A DNA stretch of 64,000 bases from Arenibacter amylolyticus (lineage in GTDB: Bacteria > Bacteroidota > Bacteroidia > Flavobacteriales > Flavobacteriaceae): contig NZ_MTAZ01000016.1 of NCBI RefSeq assembly GCF_002150785.1, positions 1 through 64,000 on the forward strand, given 5' to 3'. The position numbers and the translations under genes are program-made. Positions 7,992-16,579 of this stretch are shown here, in pieces (the stretch's first letter is position 1; each line of letters opens with the position of its first letter). The notes below the pieces were generated by a model. It was not told where the DNA came from. It worked only from the letters and a program-made list of their open reading frames with translations, and did not search any database.

Positions 7992-8040
7992 AAGGGTTCC
8001 TTTAGGACTTTAATAGTTCTATGGGAACCCTTATTTTTTT
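7992..8040 (+). terminator. rho-independent terminator of the c-type lipoprotein gene
   Basis: AAGGGTTCC at 7992-8000 pairs with GGAACCCTT at 8024-8032, followed by a run of T bases (8034-8040). Confidence 0.8.
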
Positions 8041-8146
8041 GCATAGCTATGCCGGTATCTTTCTACCGTTTTTATTCAGCGTCCAAAATTGCCTACTAAA
8101 CCATCCCGACCATAGAATTATTCCTGTTTTGATCTAGACCACGGTA

Positions 8147-8923
8147 TTAATCCTTAAATCCCCGATATTTGGCCATAAGGAACATATAAACACCATAGCA
8201 GATGAGTCCAAAAGCTACCAAACCCACCAGCCAAGGACCTTCAGAATTTTGACGCAAGAAGGAAAACGCCTCTGAAGTGCCTTTTATTGACTCTTGACTA
8301 GCCGTATCTGCTGCCTTAAAGAAGAAGTAAGCGACGATGCCCTCTACGATTCCCCTGGAAATTAAGCCAGCATAGCCCAGCCATTTGATGCTTTTAACGG
8401 TCTTCCTGTTGGATAAGGTATTCAAATGAAATTTCGATAAGAAATCGCCTTTAAATGCTTGTACAAACTGAAAAATGGCTTTGATGGCAATTCCGGCAGC
8501 AATTGCATAAAAGAGGTACGGAAGGGATTCCGAAGGGAGCATATTTACTTTTCCATTTGTCCCCTGGTTAGTTTCTTTAAATATTTCATAGAACGCATAG
8601 ACTCCTAGTCCTAAATACACCAATCCGCTAATTAAAAACCCGATGCGTTTCCCAATTCCTTTCGCGCTGTTACCCATGTCTTCTGGATCTTTAATGCTTT
8701 GGAAGAAGCGCCAAAAGGCGTAACACAACAATCCAAGGCCCAACAGCCCCAAAAGTATTTTCCCAAAGGGCTGCTCTTCCAAAAACTTTAAGATGCCCAA
8801 TTTCCCTTCGGAAGAACTACCAAGACCGATGGCGGCCCCCAGCGTTAAAATTCCTGTCAATGCATAGACCACCCCCTTGGAGACATAACCGGTTCGGGCA
8901 ATTTTTCGAATTCTTTTGTCCAT
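8147..8923 (-). CDS. DUF1206 membrane protein
   Basis: A 258-residue inner-membrane protein with three repeats of the DUF1206 unit, each a pair of membrane helices introduced by a pattern such as RTGYVSKGVVYALTGIL, GFLISGLVYLGLGVYA and LGYAGLISRGIVEGIVAYF. The function of DUF1206 is not known. Start chosen at the ATG at 8921-8923 (MDKRIRKIARTGY), the usual family start; an in-frame ATG 30 bases upstream would add ten residues. It stands alone and faces away from the secreted-hydrolase genes. Confidence 0.85.
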   Translation of the reverse strand: MDKRIRKIARTGYVSKGVVYALTGILTLGAAIGLGSSSEGKLGILKFLEEQPFGKILLGLLGLGLLCYAFWRFFQSIKDPEDMGNSAKGIGKRIGFLISGLVYLGLGVYAFYEIFKETNQGTNGKVNMLPSESLPYLFYAIAAGIAIKAIFQFVQAFKGDFLSKFHLNTLSNRKTVKSIKWLGYAGLISRGIVEGIVAYFFFKAADTASQESIKGTSEAFSFLRQNSEGPWLVGLVAFGLICYGVYMFLMAKYRGFKD

Positions 8924-9287
8924 GATTTCAAATTTGACCTCAAGGTAGTCCACTTAGGCCAATATTATTACCCCTAATACCCTAACTTTCTACACTATAT
9001 GCAATTATAAGGGGTTTAGATATAATCTCAGCTATCTCAGTAGACTTGTGACAGCACCCCTTGAGAAAAGTGATTATTAATCTCATAGTATCTCCCAGTA
9101 ATCACATCTTGGATGTATCCAAAATAATAAGGAAAACAACATCTAGTAAAATCCGATCCGTTTGTAAAAGCCCCTAACACCAGATCGGGATTTATCTTTT
9201 AGGGTAATGAAGAATAAAAATGATACTTTTATCATTTGGCGGGTTTCCGCAGAAAAATATTAATCAATAAGTTCAAATCGTTTAATA
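8924..9287. other. divergent intergenic region with regulatory block
   Basis: Separates the divergent DUF1206 and S9 peptidase genes. The right-hand end (9218-9285) is a regulatory block nearly identical to one in front of the DUF1080 gene. The left part is AT-rich with no recognisable gene. Confidence 0.6.
9218..9256 (+). promoter_or_regulatory. shared operator block, copy 1 (S9 peptidase)
   Basis: A perfect 20 bp palindrome AAATGATACTTTTATCATTT (9218-9237) is followed by a second dyad GCGG-gttt-CCGC (9239-9250) and A-rich DNA. About 37 consecutive bases match copy 2 at 11467-11507 with only a few changes, although the flanking DNA differs. Copy 1 ends about 30 bp before the S9 peptidase ATG. 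Probably the binding site of a dimeric regulator and/or a short leader hairpin. Confidence 0.65.
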
Positions 9288-11312
9288 ATGAAACACCTCT
9301 TTGTTACCATTACATTTTTGTTAGCGATAACTACCTCTAGTTACGCACAAATACAATCCAATTTAGAACTCACGGACATATTTAATATGGAGTTTGTATC
9401 GGATCCACAAATTTCTCCAGATGGAACCAAGGTTATCTACGTACGAAACTTCAAGGATATAATGACCGATAAAAATCTCTCTAATCTTTGGATGATAAAT
9501 TTTGATGGCTCTAACAATAGACCTCTTACAACGGGAAACCACAACGACACGTATCCCCGCTGGTCCCATGATGGTAAAAAAATAATTTTTAAATCGAATA
9601 GGGCAGATGACAAAACGAAGCTCTATATGATGTGGTTGGATACCAGGGAGTATGTTGCCATAACCAATAGCACCGAAGTCCCCAGGGATGTAGCATGGTC
9701 TTACGACGATAAGCACCTAGCTTTTAACATGTTTGTACCCAAGAAGCGCGAATCCATCATAAAAATGCCCCATAAACCCGAGGGAGCCAAATGGAATGCG
9801 CCCCCAATATATATTGACGATACAAAGTACCGTGGTGATGGACAGGGATACTTAAAAAGCGGGAACGTACAATTATTCACCATCCCCATAGACGGAGGCA
9901 CCGCAAGGCAACTAACCTTCACGGATTTTGATCATGGCGCCCCTATTTGGTCTAAGGACAATGCCTTATTATATTTTAGTGCCAATTTCCACAAACCAGA
10001 AGAAATGGAGCCTCTAGATGGGGAGATCTACCAGATAGCCTTAGAAGATGGGGCTATTAAGGCCCTCACCAATCGCTACGGTCCTGATACCAATCCCGTA
10101 CTATCACCAGACGGGAAAAAGATTGCCTATTTAGGATTCGATGATACGCATTACGGGTATCAAGTGACCAACCTTTACACCATGAATATAGATGGCAGCG
10201 ATTCTAAAATAATCTCTGCTGATTTTGATAGGGATATTCAAAATATTTATTGGAAAAATGACGGCAAGGGGCTTTATTTCCAATACGACGACAAGGGGGA
10301 TACCAAGTTAGCCTACATCTCTTTAGCTGGCAAGGTATCTATAATCACTGAAAGTTTAGGCGGACTTTCTTTAGGCAGGCCCTATAATGCCGCTAGTTTC
10401 AGTGCCTCTAAAACCGATAAATTTGCCTATACCCTTGGAGCAACCGATCATCCTGCGGACTTGGGGGTGGCAGACACAAAGCGCAGTAAGCGTTTAACCG
10501 CTCTCAATGATGACTTATTCTCCTTTAGAAACCTTGGGAACGTAGAGGAGATATGGTGGGAATCGTCCTTCGACAATCGAAAAATACAGGGATGGATTGT
10601 AACTCCTCCAAATTTTGATCCCAGCAAAAAATATCCAATGATTCTGGAGATCCACGGAGGCCCACACACCAGTTATGGCTCTGTATATTCTGCAGAAATA
10701 CAGGCATTCGCTGCAGCAGGCTATGTAGTGCTCTATGCCAACCCTAGGGGAAGTACAAGTTACGGTCGGGAATTTGGGCAATTGATACACCACGATTATC
10801 CAAATAACGATTATGACGATCTTATGTCTGGTGTAGATGCGGTTATTGCAAAAGGATTTATCGATGAAGATAATTTATTTGTCACCGGTGGTAGTGGCGG
10901 GGGTGTACTTACCGCATGGATAGTAGGTAAAACAGACCGATTTAAAGCGGCGGTGGTAGTAAAGCCGGTAATAAACTGGTATAGCTTTGTATTATATGCC
11001 GATAACGTGGCCTACTTCTCTAAATATTGGTTCGATAAAAAGCCATGGGAAGATCCGGAGAGCTATTTAAAACGCTCCCCTTTAACCTATGTGGCTAATA
11101 TAAATACGCCCACCATGCTTCTCACGGGGGAGGAGGATTTTAGGACTCCTATAGCGGAAACGGAACAATTTTATGCGGCTTTAAAATTGGAAAATGTAGA
11201 AACTGCCATGGTTAGAATACCAGGCGCTTCCCATGGGATAGCCAATAAGCCCAGTAACTTTATCGCAAAAGTTGCTAGTATCCTAGCCTGGTTTGATAAA
11301 TATAAGGAGTGA
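9288..11312 (+). CDS. secreted S9-family (prolyl oligopeptidase-type) peptidase
   Basis: A 674-residue protein with a Sec signal peptide (cleavage after SSYA), an N-terminal seven-bladed TolB/PD40-like beta-propeller (repeats such as DPQISPDGTKVIYVRN and WSHDGKKIIFKSN) and a C-terminal alpha/beta-hydrolase domain of family S9. The catalytic triad can be placed: S536 in GGSGGG, D617 in TGEEDF and H649 in GASHG. Such enzymes remove dipeptides or acylated residues from peptides, here probably in the periplasm or at the surface. Not in an operon; shares an upstream control block with the DUF1080 gene downstream. Confidence 0.9.
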   Translation: MKHLFVTITFLLAITTSSYAQIQSNLELTDIFNMEFVSDPQISPDGTKVIYVRNFKDIMTDKNLSNLWMINFDGSNNRPLTTGNHNDTYPRWSHDGKKIIFKSNRADDKTKLYMMWLDTREYVAITNSTEVPRDVAWSYDDKHLAFNMFVPKKRESIIKMPHKPEGAKWNAPPIYIDDTKYRGDGQGYLKSGNVQLFTIPIDGGTARQLTFTDFDHGAPIWSKDNALLYFSANFHKPEEMEPLDGEIYQIALEDGAIKALTNRYGPDTNPVLSPDGKKIAYLGFDDTHYGYQVTNLYTMNIDGSDSKIISADFDRDIQNIYWKNDGKGLYFQYDDKGDTKLAYISLAGKVSIITESLGGLSLGRPYNAASFSASKTDKFAYTLGATDHPADLGVADTKRSKRLTALNDDLFSFRNLGNVEEIWWESSFDNRKIQGWIVTPPNFDPSKKYPMILEIHGGPHTSYGSVYSAEIQAFAAAGYVVLYANPRGSTSYGREFGQLIHHDYPNNDYDDLMSGVDAVIAKGFIDEDNLFVTGGSGGGVLTAWIVGKTDRFKAAVVVKPVINWYSFVLYADNVAYFSKYWFDKKPWEDPESYLKRSPLTYVANINTPTMLLTGEEDFRTPIAETEQFYAALKLENVETAMVRIPGASHGIANKPSNFIAKVASILAWFDKYKE

Positions 11313-11466
11313 TCATAAGTCTCCAGTTTACAAAAAACTTGTATGCGATAGCACGGTGAAAGGTCTTGACAGGATGCTGAAAATCAATGTAAATTGTTCA
11401 GCATCCTATTGAGCGTAGTATTTATCTTAAAATCCAAGATTTATCTACCGGGGTATTTACAAATAA

Positions 11467-11507
11467 AATTGATACTTTTATCATTTGGCGGATTTCCGCC
11501 GAAAAAC
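11467..11507 (+). promoter_or_regulatory. shared operator block, copy 2 (DUF1080 gene)
   Basis: AATTGATACTTTTATCATTT at 11467-11486 (one base from perfect symmetry), then GGCGG-attt-CCGCC (11488-11501), then A-rich DNA and AAATCGTTTTA, mirroring copy 1. The second dyad is more perfect here than in copy 1. It lies about 42 bp before the ATG of the DUF1080 lipoprotein. Confidence 0.65.
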
Positions 11508-11548
11508 TCATTAATTAATTTTAAATCGTTTTATTTTAAACCCTATCC

Positions 11549-12397
11549 ATGAAAAATAAATCTTTCCATTCGGTTCCAGTACTAGCATCCCTTTTGGTGC
11601 TTTCGTTTATTCTGTATAGCTGCAGCACAACCCCAGATCTAAAGTGGGAGCAAATGTTTAACGGGAAAGACCTAAGTAATTGGAATATTAAGATTAGGCA
11701 CCATCAACTGAATGAAAACTACGCCAATACTTTTAGGGTAAATGACGGTCAGATACAAGTGCGATATGATGGGTATGATAGCTTTGATGAGCAATTTGGA
11801 CATCTGTTTTACGAAAAGCCCTATTCTTCTTACCTCATTGGGGTAGAATACCGTTTTGTGGGAGATCAAGTAACGGGCGGACCAGGTTGGGCTTATAGGA
11901 ATAGTGGTATCATGATTCACGGTCAGGATCCAGCGGATATGACCTTAGACCAGGATTTCCCTAATTCCATAGAGGTTCAACTATTGGGGGGCAACGGAAA
12001 GGATGAGCGTTCTAACGCCAACCTTTGTACTCCAGGAACTCAATACGAAAAAGATGGTGAGATTATTTCAAGGCACTGCACCAACTCCAATTCCAAGACC
12101 TTCCACGGAGACCAATGGGTACGTGTAGAAGTGTTGGTCCTAAGGGACTCTTTAGTGGTACACTATGCCAATGGTGAAGAGGTGATGCGTTATAACAAGC
12201 CCCAACTAGATCCGGTAGACGGAAATAAGCAGGGGGAACTATTAACCGGCGGAACCATTTCCCTACAAAGTGAGAGTCACCCAGTTGATTTTAGAAAAGT
12301 AGAGATTGTTAATTTAGACAAGGTGGCAAACGATCCTGAAAAATTACAGCAAGCCATTGATAAGTTAATGGCAGAGAAGCGTATTCCCAAGCAGTAA
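11549..12397 (+). CDS. DUF1080 lipoprotein (3-keto-disaccharide hydrolase-like)
   Basis: A 282-residue lipoprotein (leader ending LYSCS, Cys25) with a DUF1080 concanavalin-like beta-sandwich. Typical elements are MFNGKDLSNW, GPGWAYRNSGIMIHGQ and EVQLLGG, with WVRVEVLV further on. Family members hydrolyse 3-keto-glycosides or bind glycans at the cell surface; the exact substrate is unknown. The enzyme probably acts in the periplasm or on the surface. The C-terminal helix (PEKLQQAIDKLMAEKRIPKQ) lies outside the core fold. Shares its upstream control element with the S9 peptidase gene. Confidence 0.87.
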   Translation: MKNKSFHSVPVLASLLVLSFILYSCSTTPDLKWEQMFNGKDLSNWNIKIRHHQLNENYANTFRVNDGQIQVRYDGYDSFDEQFGHLFYEKPYSSYLIGVEYRFVGDQVTGGPGWAYRNSGIMIHGQDPADMTLDQDFPNSIEVQLLGGNGKDERSNANLCTPGTQYEKDGEIISRHCTNSNSKTFHGDQWVRVEVLVLRDSLVVHYANGEEVMRYNKPQLDPVDGNKQGELLTGGTISLQSESHPVDFRKVEIVNLDKVANDPEKLQQAIDKLMAEKRIPKQ

Positions 12398-12463
12398 GGA
12401 TTAGAGCTTCGCCCTAAGATAACAGAGCGCGTTTAACCTGTATACCAAACAAGCCATTAATAT

Positions 12464-12506
12464 TTAGGGGTGTTGTGCCAGTTTTACCTTGGACCAACAC
12501 CCCTAA
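12464..12506. terminator. bidirectional hairpin between convergent genes
   Basis: TTAGGGGTGTTG (12464-12475) pairs perfectly with CAACACCCCTAA (12495-12506). It lies between the DUF1080 gene and the convergent lipoprotein gene and can serve both strands; T-runs are short. Confidence 0.65.
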
Positions 12507-12523
12507 CTATTTTCTCCTAAGTC

Positions 12524-13159
12524 TTATTTATTTCGAAAAATAAGATCTTGTTCTTCCATTGCCCGTACCACCAATTTAATATAATCTTCCAAGGTCTTGT
12601 CTATTTTCTTGGGGTCCGTGATATCTATAGCCCCTCTCCATATCAATGCCCTTTCCTTATCTACACAGATACAGTACAAGGACGTTTCTGCATGATATAC
12701 CTTAAATTGGTCGTAATAATCCCGATCGTAAAAAACTCCCTGGCTACCCAAATAGTCATCCTTAAAGCCCCCATAAAAACTTTGAAGTTCGGACATGGTC
12801 TTGCGAAAGGTCTGTTTGTTTTCCGATCCGGAAACCTTACTAAACATAATGGCATCGAACCCTTTATCCAATAACTGTTCTTCCAATTGATCCAATTCCT
12901 CCTCCGTTTTTTTGGTATTGGTAAAGGCTACATCAAACAGGTCGATACTCCTCATGGCCTCTATACCTCTTTTATCGAACTCTTTTTTAAATCGAGTTTC
13001 AAAATCCTTCCTAACCTCGGCATTATCGGTCATCCCCACAATAAGCACCTTATACGCATCAAATAAAACGATGTCTGGATTCTTGTAATTCTCTACCATT
13101 TCCACGGAAGAACAGCCCAACACTCCTATAATAAATGCAAATACCAATAGCTTTTTCAC
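12524..13159 (-). CDS. lipoprotein of unknown function
   Basis: A 211-residue lipoprotein (leader ending VLGCS, Cys16). The first part of the mature protein (YKVLIVGMTDNAEVRKDFETRFKKEFDKRGIEAM) resembles periplasmic lipoproteins that start with a conserved strand-helix unit, then a region DKGFDAIMFSKV, and a C-terminal segment reading RALIWRGAIDITDPKKID. This is the shape of DUF4136-like outer-membrane lipoproteins, but the assignment is uncertain. It borders the stress island and is transcribed in the same direction as the following nuclease and Usp genes. Confidence 0.7.
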   Translation of the reverse strand: MKKLLVFAFIIGVLGCSSVEMVENYKNPDIVLFDAYKVLIVGMTDNAEVRKDFETRFKKEFDKRGIEAMRSIDLFDVAFTNTKKTEEELDQLEEQLLDKGFDAIMFSKVSGSENKQTFRKTMSELQSFYGGFKDDYLGSQGVFYDRDYYDQFKVYHAETSLYCICVDKERALIWRGAIDITDPKKIDKTLEDYIKLVVRAMEEQDLIFRNK

Positions 13160-13264
13160 TTTCTAAATATGTTAATGAATATACATTTATATGATGTACT
13201 CCTCTATTTTGTCTCCCCAATAAAGGAAGATCTCACGGTATTCTAGTAATTTCCTTTTATACTA

Positions 13265-14635
13265 TTAGATGGTCAGTTCCAGCACTTCCTGAAGATGGGG
13301 CACCTGCACCTTCCAACCAAGACTATCTTTTATTTTAACCCTAAAGGCATCCAAGGCACTGGGCTCCCCGTGAATTAAAAAGGTGTTTTCAGGAATATTC
13401 TTTACTTCTTTCAGCCAGTGCAATAACTCTCCTTGGTCTGCATGGGCCGACAGACTTTCTAGATGGTGAATTTCTGCCTTAACCGGAATATATTTTCCAA
13501 ACAGTTTTATTTCATGGGCCCCTTCCAATAATTGTCGGCCTCTAGTTCCCTCCGCTTGATACCCTACCAATAAAACGGTTGTAGCATCCCTATCTACCAA
13601 CTGCTTAAGATAGGTTAGTACCCTACCTCCGGTTACCATTCCACTTCCTGCAATCACCACCTTGGGTCTAGGATTGTCTATGGTCTTCCAAGTATCACCA
13701 TAGGACGTTATAATATTAAAATGGTCACACATGGCACGGTATTCCTTTAGGGAAAGCTTATGCCATTGTGGATACGCCTCAAACACAGACAGTACATTGT
13801 TCCCCATAGGGCTATCGATAAAAATAGGGATGTTGGGAATCTTATTTTCCTTATACAACGTCCATAGCAGGTACATTAAGGTCTGGAGTCGCTCTACAGC
13901 AAAAGATGGAATAATCAAATTTCCCCCTTCGTTAATGGTTTTAGCTATTAAACTTGAAAGAATATCCCCAACCTTCTCTTCTGGGTGTAGTTTATTCCCA
14001 TAGGTACTTTCCAGAAACAGATAATCTGCCCATTCTGGTCGGTCTGGAGAATAAAGCAAGGGGTCCTCTCTACGGCCTACATCCCCAGAAAATACAAATA
14101 GCTTACCAAAGAGTTCCAATTCAATAAAAGTGGCTCCAATGATATGACCGTTATATCTAAATCTAAACCTGATGTTCTCCGATAGGAATAGCCACTCGTC
14201 CTTTTCTGCGTGTTTAAACATTCCAAGGGTTTTTTCTGCCTCCTCCAGGGTATAATAAGGAATTGCAGGACGGTGCTTACTATACGCCTCTTCATTGGCC
14301 CTTTCTGCTTCTTCCATATGTATTTTAGCGCTATCCCGTAATATTATAGCGGTTATAGCTAAGGTGGGTGATGTTCCTATTATTTCCCCATGGAAGCCTT
14401 CTTTCACCAGACGCGGCAAATAACCGGTATGATCCAGGTGCCCATGAGTTAGTAGCACACAGTCTACTTTAGAAACGTCTATTGGAAGAGGCTGCCAATT
14501 AATCTCCCTTAATTCTTTTAGACCTTGGAACATTCCGCAATCCACTAAAATGTTTTGTTCTGGAGTTTCTAAATAGAATTTAGATCCTGTAACAGTACCC
14601 GCAGCTCCCAAAAAATGAATCTTGATCTTGTTCAT
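13265..14635 (-). CDS. MBL-fold, beta-CASP/RMMBL nuclease-like protein
   Basis: A 456-residue cytosolic metallo-beta-lactamase-fold protein of the CPSF/Ysh1-like RNA-processing group. The zinc motif H64-G-H66-L-D68-H69 is intact, followed by FSGDVGR, a beta-CASP domain (SFAVERLQTLMYLL, GSGMVTGGRVL) and the C-terminal RMMBL segment (LESLSAHADQGEL, LIHGEPSALDAF). Related bacterial proteins are RNases. Length is normal for the family. It is the first gene of the stress island on this strand and is found in other bacteria near universal stress proteins. Confidence 0.9.
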   Translation of the reverse strand: MNKIKIHFLGAAGTVTGSKFYLETPEQNILVDCGMFQGLKELREINWQPLPIDVSKVDCVLLTHGHLDHTGYLPRLVKEGFHGEIIGTSPTLAITAIILRDSAKIHMEEAERANEEAYSKHRPAIPYYTLEEAEKTLGMFKHAEKDEWLFLSENIRFRFRYNGHIIGATFIELELFGKLFVFSGDVGRREDPLLYSPDRPEWADYLFLESTYGNKLHPEEKVGDILSSLIAKTINEGGNLIIPSFAVERLQTLMYLLWTLYKENKIPNIPIFIDSPMGNNVLSVFEAYPQWHKLSLKEYRAMCDHFNIITSYGDTWKTIDNPRPKVVIAGSGMVTGGRVLTYLKQLVDRDATTVLLVGYQAEGTRGRQLLEGAHEIKLFGKYIPVKAEIHHLESLSAHADQGELLHWLKEVKNIPENTFLIHGEPSALDAFRVKIKDSLGWKVQVPHLQEVLELTI

Positions 14636-14726
14636 CGATATTGATTTAAGTTAGATTTGCCCCATACCAAATTGGAAGCCTACTGCAAACAAACTACTCT
14701 ACTACAAGGTCTGCCTGAAAGAAAGT

Positions 14727-15578
14727 TTACCTTTTCCCATGCCCACATAACTGGTTTATTTCCTTGAGGATCTTTTGTTTCCTCGTTGCTGAAACCCCCA
14801 AATGATCCAAGAAAAACTGGTCTTCTATTAGCTGTCTACACAGCACCACATCCCGACTCAACAAAAACTGTTTTTCCCTTTTGGTAAGTAATTGGGATAC
14901 GGTGATGGGATATAGGCCCAACCGATAAATGCGGTCCTTAAGTCCGTCATCTTCTGGATAATCCCAACTAAAAAGATGTAATCCCATACAGATACCATAT
15001 TTTAAGGCATCATCCGTAAAACGGGTATTGGTCACCACTCCGCCAATTACCCTTTCTTTATCCATTTCCCCATCTTTTATCAACTGCTGTTTCACATCTT
15101 GAAATCGAGCGTTGATATACAGCGGTACTTTCACATTGCAATTGCGATCTTCTTCTCCATGAAATTTACATTCCAACAGGTAGATATTATCATTTTTCTC
15201 GGCAAAAACATCAATTTCGTGGGTAACACATACTCCACGCATAATTTTACCTACGGTAGTTTTAAAGCCAGAGTAATCTAAAATGGCAGCAACAAATTTC
15301 TCGAAAGGGAATCCGGTAGGCCCCAATTCGAAGATTGCCCTTTTTACTTTGTACTTGGCGGCATAAATAGATTTCTTATTCTTTAGAAGGGCAAAGGCAC
15401 GGTTGTAAATCTCCCTGGATGTTATTCCGTCATAAAGCTCCTCTTTCACTTGCCCCACAATCTGTTCTACCAACTGGTCATCCGCTCCACTTTGCACCAA
15501 GGAACTGCGCAGCTTGTCCGTAGAGAAGTGCACCTTCTCTCCCGAAGATTTAACAATATCTATACTGACTTTTTCCAT
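14727..15578 (-). CDS. ATP-cone domain fused to a Mrr-like nuclease domain
   Basis: A 283-residue two-domain protein. Residues 1-90 form an ATP-cone (VDIVKSSGEKVHFS-type strand, then KLRSSLVQSG and AFALLKNKKSIYAAKYKVKRAI), the nucleotide-binding unit known from ribonucleotide reductases and NrdR. Residues ~90-210 form a restriction-endonuclease fold of the Mrr type, with D123 in HEID and E136-x-K138 in LECKF, the PD-(D/E)xK arrangement. The C-terminal tail is helical and cysteine-containing. Inferred to be an ATP/dATP-controlled nuclease; no methyltransferase partner is present. It lies between the MBL nuclease and Usp genes. Confidence 0.82.
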   Translation of the reverse strand: MEKVSIDIVKSSGEKVHFSTDKLRSSLVQSGADDQLVEQIVGQVKEELYDGITSREIYNRAFALLKNKKSIYAAKYKVKRAIFELGPTGFPFEKFVAAILDYSGFKTTVGKIMRGVCVTHEIDVFAEKNDNIYLLECKFHGEEDRNCNVKVPLYINARFQDVKQQLIKDGEMDKERVIGGVVTNTRFTDDALKYGICMGLHLFSWDYPEDDGLKDRIYRLGLYPITVSQLLTKREKQFLLSRDVVLCRQLIEDQFFLDHLGVSATRKQKILKEINQLCGHGKR

Positions 15579-15631
15579 GGCTTCATTTAAAGTATATTAA
15601 GGCCATTACCTTGCTACCTAACAAAGAGACC

Positions 15632-16477
15632 TTATCTGGATACATTTTGAAGTACCATAAAGGGGATTTTAAGATGCAACCCCAATTTATCGATGGTAGA
15701 CTGGTACAACATGTCTTCCATATAGGAGTGTCTAGAATTGACCAAGACCAACATATTGATGGCGTGATGTTCTATGTGTTTGGTTATTGCTACCGTTTTA
15801 TCTTTCTCTAAAGTGGTCTCAAAATTAAGTTTAGGCTTTTTCAAACAGTTCTTCAGAAACTCCTTATTGTCCTCCTGCCTCCAAGATAGATTGGTAATAG
15901 GATCTATATACAACAGGTGCACCGTAGAGCGGAAAGACCCCGTCATTTCACAAAGCAATTTCAGCTCCCTTCTTTTATTGGGAACCATATAATTTGTGGG
16001 AAAGAGAATTTCTTTTGGAGGATGAAACTCATACCCTTCCGGGATGGCCAGTACGGGGCAATGTACATATTTTAAAAGGTGCAGGGTGTTGCTACCAAAG
16101 CTAAGGTTCCTGTCATTGGTATCGCCCCGGGTGCCCATTACTACAATATCCATGTTCTCCTCATTAACCAGCTCGTTTACCTCGTCTACCAAGTCACCAA
16201 AAACTGCTAACGACTTTACCTTGTGTTTGGGGTTAGGAGAAAAATCTGCTAACTGCTTCACTACTTTCGCTAATGACTTTTTAGTTTTCTGCAGGGTTTC
16301 TTTTTTTAAATCCTCCACGCTTTCAGCATCCATTGTCACTGCTTTCCGATACACCTCATCTGCAAAGGCATGAAGAATAAAAAACTCACACTTTTCATAT
16401 TTAAACACCTGACAGGCATACTTTAATGCATTAAAGGCATTCTCCGAAAAATCTGTGGGTACCAATACTTTTCTCAT
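15632..16477 (-). CDS. universal stress protein, tandem domains
   Basis: A 281-residue cytosolic protein made of two Usp domains. Domain 1 starts MRKVLVPTDFSENAFNALKYA and contains the nucleotide-binding pattern VMGTRGDTNDRNLSFGSNT; domain 2 begins near residue 145 (EILFPTNY) and is diverged, without a clear GxxG motif. Usp proteins respond to starvation, low oxygen and energy stress. It follows the second Usp gene (16580-17476) by about 100 bp on the same strand, without its own TGAY-N4-RTCA site, so it is probably co-transcribed with it. Confidence 0.92.
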   Translation of the reverse strand: MRKVLVPTDFSENAFNALKYACQVFKYEKCEFFILHAFADEVYRKAVTMDAESVEDLKKETLQKTKKSLAKVVKQLADFSPNPKHKVKSLAVFGDLVDEVNELVNEENMDIVVMGTRGDTNDRNLSFGSNTLHLLKYVHCPVLAIPEGYEFHPPKEILFPTNYMVPNKRRELKLLCEMTGSFRSTVHLLYIDPITNLSWRQEDNKEFLKNCLKKPKLNFETTLEKDKTVAITKHIEHHAINMLVLVNSRHSYMEDMLYQSTIDKLGLHLKIPFMVLQNVSR

Positions 16478-16579
16478 AAGACTATAAATTATCCTTTAAT
16501 AAAACCATACACCTTTTAAGACCGTCATCAAACTATAGGTGAGAACCTACTTTCGTTTACAAAAACCTATGTATCCCCT

